This document shows, piece after piece, positions 57,831 through 64,000 of a stretch of 64,000 nt of DNA. The notes under the pieces are model-generated. The model was given only the letters and a program-made list of their open reading frames with translations. It was not told the DNA's origin and searched no databases. The position numbers and the translations under genes are program-made. The stretch is from Saururus chinensis (taxonomy: Eukaryota > Streptophyta > Magnoliopsida > Piperales > Saururaceae), in NCBI GenBank assembly GCA_035235625.1, contig CP141140.1:61744581-61808580 (forward strand), read 5' to 3'. Position 1 is the first letter of the stretch. Each line of letters begins with the position of its first letter.

Positions 57831-60800
57831 GAATGTTTTAAAACCCGGCCCGGACCCCGACCCGGATTAGTGGTTGGGCTGGGTTGACCCGGGTGATGGC
57901 ATCATCATAAAAAAAAATTGCAAGAGTTTCCCCGTAACACTAAAAAAATACATGTTAAACTTGTTTAAAAATCTTATTTAAACCTATTTAACTATTCAAA
58001 ATATTGTTCATTCCAACTACATCTAAACCTACACTATTTATTCAAACTCGTACTTTTATCATAATTAGAAACATAAACAAACATTCATAGTTTCAAATCA
58101 TAAAAAACCATCTACTTTTCACTTCTAAGTCCATTAGTCCAAATTAAACAACAATTCATTGTCCACACCAATGTTCACCAAACATAAGTAGATAACTCAA
58201 ATCACATAAAATTCCTTTAAATGAAAAATCCTAATCTTCAACTTCAAAGTTCAAACTTCAAATTCCAAATTTCTAAATGCCAAAATCATTAAACTTTGCA
58301 TTCTTCTTCCAAATTCCATACAAAAAATATTACATATTAATATAGTGAAAGAAATAAAATACTAAATAAATCACAAGTCATATGTAAACATTACCATTCT
58401 AAAATAAAAAATCAAGATTATTATCTAATCCAAAACCATCATCCAACCCTTCATTATACATGATTGGCTCTTCCTCATTTCCTACAAAAAATAAATTTAT
58501 TACTAACAATAAAAAATAATAAATGATATAAAATTGTATTATAAAGTATGAACTCTAAAAAGTAAATATATTATCACCTTGATTTCTAAAGTTAAGACCC
58601 AATTCATTAGCCTCATCCCTAAGTTCTTCGTCATCAATATCATCAAGAATGATATCTTTGTCTACTACCCAATCTTCAACTAAGTCAAAGGCTTCAAATG
58701 AGATAGGGTCAAAGATATCTTTAAAGTCCTTCTTCTTACCCTTCTTAACCAAATGTCTTCATTTACGAAAAGGAAAAAGAAAATTATAATCGTGAATGAG
58801 ACTTATATAGTACAAAATGAAGAAAATAAAAACATATATTAACTATTAAATAAGTTTTCTTACTTCAACTATAGATTATGTTGAACAAAAACAAGATCAT
58901 TAAGTATTTTGTGCTCCAATCTATTTCTTTTTTTTTGTATGAAACCTTTGAAAGAGACTCCAATTACGCTTGCAACCCGAAGGAACACATGCTTGACTTA
59001 ATATCCTAATCGCCATGTCTCATAATTTTTTGGCAAAACTTTACCTCATTTGCAATTGTAGCTTGGGTTCGAACATCATCATGGTGCATCTTCTCAACCA
59101 CGTCTAAAAAATCCCTTTGTACATGAACTGATGATGCTTTAGAGTTTTCATCATAATGAAATTGAGGATTAAAATAATAAGCCGCTACATGAATAGGCCG
59201 ACAAAGTTGATCCTTCCACCGTCTCTCAATGATACTTAAATAAGGATCACACTCTTCCACCCTCCTATTATATATAACTTTTACTCTTTCCATTACCCTC
59301 CTCATCCCTTCATACAAATAACCCATTGACGGTTTCTAGTCACTATCAACCATCCTAAGTATTCTCACAATCAGCTCACTTATGGCAATGACCTTAGCAC
59401 ACTTTGGCCAAAATGATGAACTTAAAACCACATTTTGAAATTCCACCCCTTTAAGAGATCTTCCTAACTTTACAATCTTTCTTTCTTTCCACTCTTCTGT
59501 AACCACTATTTTTCTTAATGCATCTCTATTATTGTAAACACTTTGTAATGTCAAAAAGTTGGTTGCAAACCTAGTAGCAGCGGGTCGAATGATCTCCCTC
59601 TCATTGTTAAACTTCTTCAACAATTATAAAATGGCAAGGTGGTTATAGACAAACTTTTTTATAACTCTTGCATCATCCACAACATCACTTACTTCATCCA
59701 CATATTTACAAAAATCCTCCAACATCAAATCCAAACAATGTGCTGCACAAGGAGTCTAATATAATTTTGGATACTTAATACTCAATTCTCTCCATGTAGC
59801 AACATAGTTAGATGCATTATTTGTAACCACTTGAATAACATTTTCAGGTCCAACAAACTCTATAATTTGAGAAATCTCATAGCATAACATATTAGCTGTT
59901 TTGGATTGATCAGATGCATTAATGGACTTCAAAAATATGGTACCTTCAGGACAACAAACAAGAAAATTTATCAATGTCCTATTCCTATTGTCCATCCACC
60001 CATCAGTCATTATGGTACAACCACTTTCTTTCCAATGACCTCTAAATTTGTCAATATTAGCCGTTACTTCTGAGACCACATCATCCAAAATCCTTCCCCT
60101 CAAAGCATAATAACTAAGGGCCTTATAACCAGGACCAATAGTAGTAACAACATCAATCATTTTTTGAAAGTATAAAGAATTAATAGCATTAAATGGTATG
60201 CATGAATGATAGAAGAACCTACCAACCTCCATGTCCGCCATTTCAATAGCCTTTTTTCCTGCCAACATGCTTTTGATAGTAGGTTGGGCTCCTGGGGTAG
60301 TACGTGGAGGAAAGTAGCTGCCTATGTTATTCTTCCCTTTCCCTCCACCTGGTCCAGTTGGTTGTGGTGGTAGGCTTGCTTCCTTTACCTCTTCAACTTC
60401 ATCTATTAGAGGCTCTACACCCACAGTTTTCCCCTTCTTACTTTTATCTGGACCATTACTATCTAATAAAACACCCATTTGATATTGCACATCATCCAAA
60501 ACTTTAGTACAAGAAACCACACTCCCTCTACGTTTACTCAAGTGTAGCTTTATCCTATTAATGCCTCCACCATTGAAAATTTTTCCACAATAAAGACACT
60601 TAATAGACCTCTTTCCATCTTCAACTAAACAGTAATGCGGCCATGCTGGATCCATTTTTCCCCTAGTTGATAATGTGGTTGTGGGTATGGGTGTGCTTGC
60701 ATTTGGGCCCGCTATAGATGCAGTAGCACTAGGTGTGTTCCCTAAAGATGCACTTGGGCTGCCTCCATAGACGCACTAGCACAAGAAGACCCTGACCCTA

Positions 60801-61916
60801 ATGCCTTTGTATATACACCTGTAAAAACTGTTACCAGATAAAAATGATCAATCAAACAATTATTTAAAAATGCAACTAATAATACACCCTCCAATTTGTT
60901 TTTGGCACAAACTAATTACAAGTTTAGTAATTACCTAATATAAACAGTAAGTAAATGCCAGCCAAAATGAATCAATAGTGAAAATGAATTGGCAGTTTTA
61001 CTGTTTGTAAATTTAGATGGCAGTTATTGTTGGCCAAAATGAATCAATTGTCAACACCGCAAAAGATAACACCATTTTTACTGTTTGTAATTTTAGATGA
61101 TAGTAAAACTGTAAAAGTCGGCCAAAATGTATAGTATACTTGTAAATGTCGTTTGACACTCGGCACTTGGAAGGGAAGATTAGAATGGCCGAAGGGCAGT
61201 TCCAAACTTCCGACTTCCACTTGCTCAGATCGAGCTGGACCGGCAGAGAGAAAAAAGTGGCACAAAAGGCTAGTGGCGAATGGCAGAAGAAGGTAGGCAG
61301 AGAAGTCCGGCGGAGAAGTGTGGCTATAAGGGAGAAAAAAACATCCCAGTGAGGCAGATGTGAAAAAAACAATAGATGAGGCAGAGAATGGATGAGAAGA
61401 TAAATGAGAGCTTTTTACCGAAAATGGGTTTTCAATGGAGAGACATCTTTGCCGGAGATGGATTTTAGCCGGAGAGGAAGATGCTACCCAAATCGCCCAA
61501 ATTTCCCCACCAACCGCGAATGTGAGATTCAATCAGTTGTGGAACCGCGCTGTGGATAGATTCAACTGTGAGATCACCAGATGGCCAGAGAAGATGAGAT
61601 CGCCTCTATCAATGGCAGCGGTGCCCCAACTTTTTGCCTGCCGCCAAGCTCTAGATCGTTAGTCGCCACTGTGCACAATGCGAATAGAAGATGAACAGTA
61701 AACACTCCAGTTTGCCCGACGCCGCGACTCGCCCAATTTTTTTTTTGAAAAACTAGATTGGACTGGAACACCGGGTTTGCGGTTTAACCGACCGGGTCAC
61801 TCTAACCTGGCCTGGTTAAACCAACCCAAATTTTTACTCGAACCGGCCCATTTTTAACACCGAGTCCGATTGAACCAAATCAAACCAGCCGGTCTAGTCC
61901 GGTTTTTAAAACATAG
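57831..61916 (-). mobile_element. hAT transposon, 4.1 kb, carrying a broken transposase
   Basis: Perfect 8-bp target duplication ATTGGCAC at 57823-57830 and 61917-61924. The termini GAATGTTTTAAAACCCGG and, inverted, CTATGTTTTAAAAACCGG form an 18-bp imperfect TIR. Subterminal regions are rich in CCCGG/GGGTT motifs at both ends. The minus strand holds the transposase pseudogene (60655-58399). A GC-richer non-coding block (61130-61740), upstream of the transposase in its own sense, probably contains its promoter and leader. Length fits an autonomous hAT element. Confidence 0.92.
58399..60655 (-). pseudogene. hAT transposase, BED finger + DUF659 + dimerisation domain, disrupted
   Basis: The open frame 60655-59756 (299 codons) begins with a BED-type zinc finger (CLYCGKIF ... 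LHLSK, with Cys, Cys, His and a downstream Cys) and a Pro-rich linker, then the DUF659 catalytic-domain half (SGCTIMTDGWMDNRNRTLINF). The same frame continues through stops at 59758-59756, 59626-59624 and 59338-59336, with typical blocks TPCAAHCLDLMLEDF and PAATRFATNFLTL, to 59006. The C-terminal dimerisation segment (CKRNWSLFQRFHTKK) follows in another frame, and a run of nine A near 58930 causes a further shift. Smaller exons at 58752-58574 and about 58480-58399 complete the usual plant gene shape. The frame is open some 130 bp upstream of the first ATG, so the original start is uncertain. It cannot make a working enzyme. Confidence 0.9.
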
Positions 61917-61924
61917 ATTGGCAC

Positions 61925-63470
61925 CAACCATATTGACCTCTAGTGAAACAGAACAGCGAAAATTTGTCTCGAAGTACTAATGAAGGGACAATAAAAAAAA
62001 TAAAGAGCATAGTACATTAATTTCAACTCATTTTCCTCAATTTTTTTTATTATTGTTGTGACTGGATTGAAACTTTAAAAGAATTGGCCTTTTCTTCTCC
62101 TCTGAACAATATGCTTTTCCACTATGTTGTAATTTGCCAATGTTTTTTTCTTCTAAATTTTCTAATGTTTCAAAATTTTGCCTATTTTACATTGGTCTGC
62201 TTTAACACCCAAGATTACTTACAAATGTTTCAAAAAGATTTGGTAAGGGAGTTACAAGGATTTGGAGGAAAAATATTTAGTTGTAGACATGTACTTCGAA
62301 TTGTCTAAAGGCCATTTAGTTTAATGCGCTAAAGACAAAAAAGGTAGCCTATCGCAGGGGCCTCAACTAATAAAAAAAGATACCTTTCTTTACGTGGAGG
62401 AATTTCTTATGATATAAAATCAATTGCTTAACCTCAAACTAAAACCGTAGGCAAGTGAGGGTAGGCAAAATAGTTGGAGAAGAAGATTTTATGAGAACCG
62501 AGTCATTTCAAGAGGAAAACACTATTTTTGGAGGAAGAGGATTCAAGCTTTTGGACCAAAGTTAATCGAGGTAGGATCATTGCCTATCAATAGTTATTGA
62601 GTTCATTTGCTTTAAATAGCATGATTCATTATTAAAAATTCATAGTCTTAGGTAAAGAAGTGAGTTTTCATGTAACTAGCTTGTGAACTTGATTTAGGTT
62701 GGAATGTAGATATTTTAATATTATTTTCATCATGTTATAATCCTGTAAAGTTAAGGGATTTGAGTGACCAAGGAGAGAAGAGGTTCTGAATAAGAAGTCA
62801 ATTGGTTTAAATACACTTATTTGAAATTCGACATATACCTCGACCTGTCACAAAGCAACTATGAAAGAAAAAACACAAAAGAGAAAATAGGGGATTTATT
62901 GATAAAATTGAGCGAATAACAGTGTATTAAGGCGGCTTCATAATTATAAAATGAGAACAATGCAAATCATACTGAGGAACCATAATCCCTCAACATGCGT
63001 TAGAAGGGTTTTGAGATGAATGTCGTCATGCTGCTCATTGTGTCAACCTGTCAAAGTTTACCGGAACTACAAGTAAAAGGGATCTGATTGAGATGATAAT
63101 CTAGAATAAAGCCTAACCAACTCCTACGTAAGAAGGACAGATAAATGGATTGTCAAGAAGATGTAACTCTAGGAAAACTATTGAAGAATGGACTAATATA
63201 CCTAGAATGAATTGATAGGGTCCCACAACTTAGAATGAATTGATAGGGTTCCAGGTGGGACTTGGGTAATATTGACTATCTTTTCACGATCATGTTGATT
63301 TGAATGATGGGACCAAAGCTTGAGAATGACCTATTTGGGGAAAAGAGAACCCCACATCATAGCATGTTTAGCTTGAAGTCCAATGAAGGGACTCAAGGAT
63401 CCAATTGAGGTCTGCTGAGGCTATAGGGTAGCTCTTTTAATATGTTTGCGGTTACTATGGAAACCATTAG
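61925..63470. other. Intergenic DNA, no gene recognised
   Basis: AT-rich. A short direct duplication (TAGAATGAATTGATAGGGT twice, at about 63203-63255) is the only structure noted. The open frame 62084-62308 has no family signal. Confidence 0.4.
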
Positions 63471-64000
63471 TGTGATACTTTGTGTTTTGATTACACTTAA
63501 TTAAAGAGGGTTAGTAGTAATTATATAATTTTAGTCAAATTTTAAAGAGTTTTAAGGGATAAAATTTTTATATTTAGTTAAATCTTGAAGTAACGAGCAC
63601 AATGAATCAAAGAATACACAAAATGGAGGTCAGGAACGAAAGTTATGATCTCGGGAAGTATGCCACCTGGGTAAGACCCACTTTAAAAGTGTGAGATAAC
63701 CTACCCATGTGGTCTAGTTTTAAAGGGCTCATCGATACGAGTCTATCGGTACTAAGAACGTGTAATTCTGACTTCAGGATAATAAGTTATCGCGTTTTGA
63801 AGTTGAGATTATATTTGAATAAAATAATAATAAAATATTTAAAAAAGGACGGAATAACTGATGTCAGCTAGCCAAGCCGAGCCGAGCCTGAGCCAAGCCG
63901 CCTTGCCACCGCACTGCCAAACTTTGGACGTGCCACTTGAACGCAGCCATCTGTGGGATGCAAGTCCAGTGCGATCACGTTGCTGATTGCGGGATGCGCG
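63471..64000 (+). mobile_element. Partial LTR of family A, running off the window
   Basis: From about 63655 it matches the minus-strand sequence of the 54374-56368 LTR: ATGCCACCTGGGTAAGACCC against TGCCATAGGCGGGACCC, then AAAGGGCTCATCGATACGAG against AAGGGCTCGTCGATACGAG, then ACTAAGAACG against ACCAAGAACG. The start at TGTGATAC (63471) is tentative. Whether a full element or another solo LTR follows cannot be told from this window. Confidence 0.6.

Noticed and set aside
57831..61916. Considering the BED-finger ORF as a domesticated host gene
   Set aside because: It lies inside intact TIRs with a target duplication and is broken by stops and frameshifts, so it is a transposon pseudogene.

Overview
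This is a stretch of plant nuclear DNA, almost certainly angiosperm. The evidence is spliced genes with GT-AG introns, an ALOG-family gene (land-plant specific), and abundant plant-type hAT, Stowaway and LTR elements. GC-rich coding (ALOG gene, threonine aldolase exon 1) sits in an AT-rich background, and GC falls from 5' to 3' in the aldolase. That hints at a monocot, but I cannot fix the species.

Three host genes are supported. (1) Positions 1-3516, plus strand: the C-terminal three exons of the spliceosomal/NTC protein CDC5; the 5' part with the Myb repeats lies left of the window. (2) Positions 6985-10160, minus strand: a complete nine-exon PLP-dependent threonine aldolase gene, convergent with CDC5, with a TATA box about 500 bp upstream of its ATG. 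(3) Positions 46246-46836, plus strand: a single-coding-exon ALOG/LSH transcription factor of 196 aa, isolated in about 35 kb of repeats on its left and 17 kb on its right, with a probable 5'UTR intron. The three genes have unrelated jobs and do not form a functional cluster.

The rest is transposon territory. Three hAT-type insertions have perfect 8-bp target-site duplications. 13172-17256 (TSD CTAGCAAC) is a short non-autonomous element that was later hit by a 2.9-kb solo LTR (13838-16732, TSD CTATA). 50030-51085 (TSD GTCAAAAG) carries a GC-rich 39-bp minisatellite. 57831-61916 (TSD ATTGGCAC) is about 4.1 kb and still contains a recognisable but broken BED-finger/DUF659/dimerisation-domain transposase on the minus strand.

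Two families of solo or isolated LTRs are visible: family B (13838-16732 and 19788-23561) and family A (54374-56368 inverted, and 63471 to the window end). A decayed Ty1/copia relic lies at about 39.1-41.1 kb, minus strand, with RT, YVDD, RNase H and polypurine-tract traces. There are several Stowaway-like and other MITEs, a double fold-back element at 51.85-52.17 kb, a 547-bp tandem segmental duplication at 33.7-34.7 kb, and two possible tRNA-derived SINEs. I found no rRNA or tRNA genes, no CRISPR array and no gene cluster. I do not see evidence for a wholly new biological system; the most informative content is the nested, datable transposon architecture.
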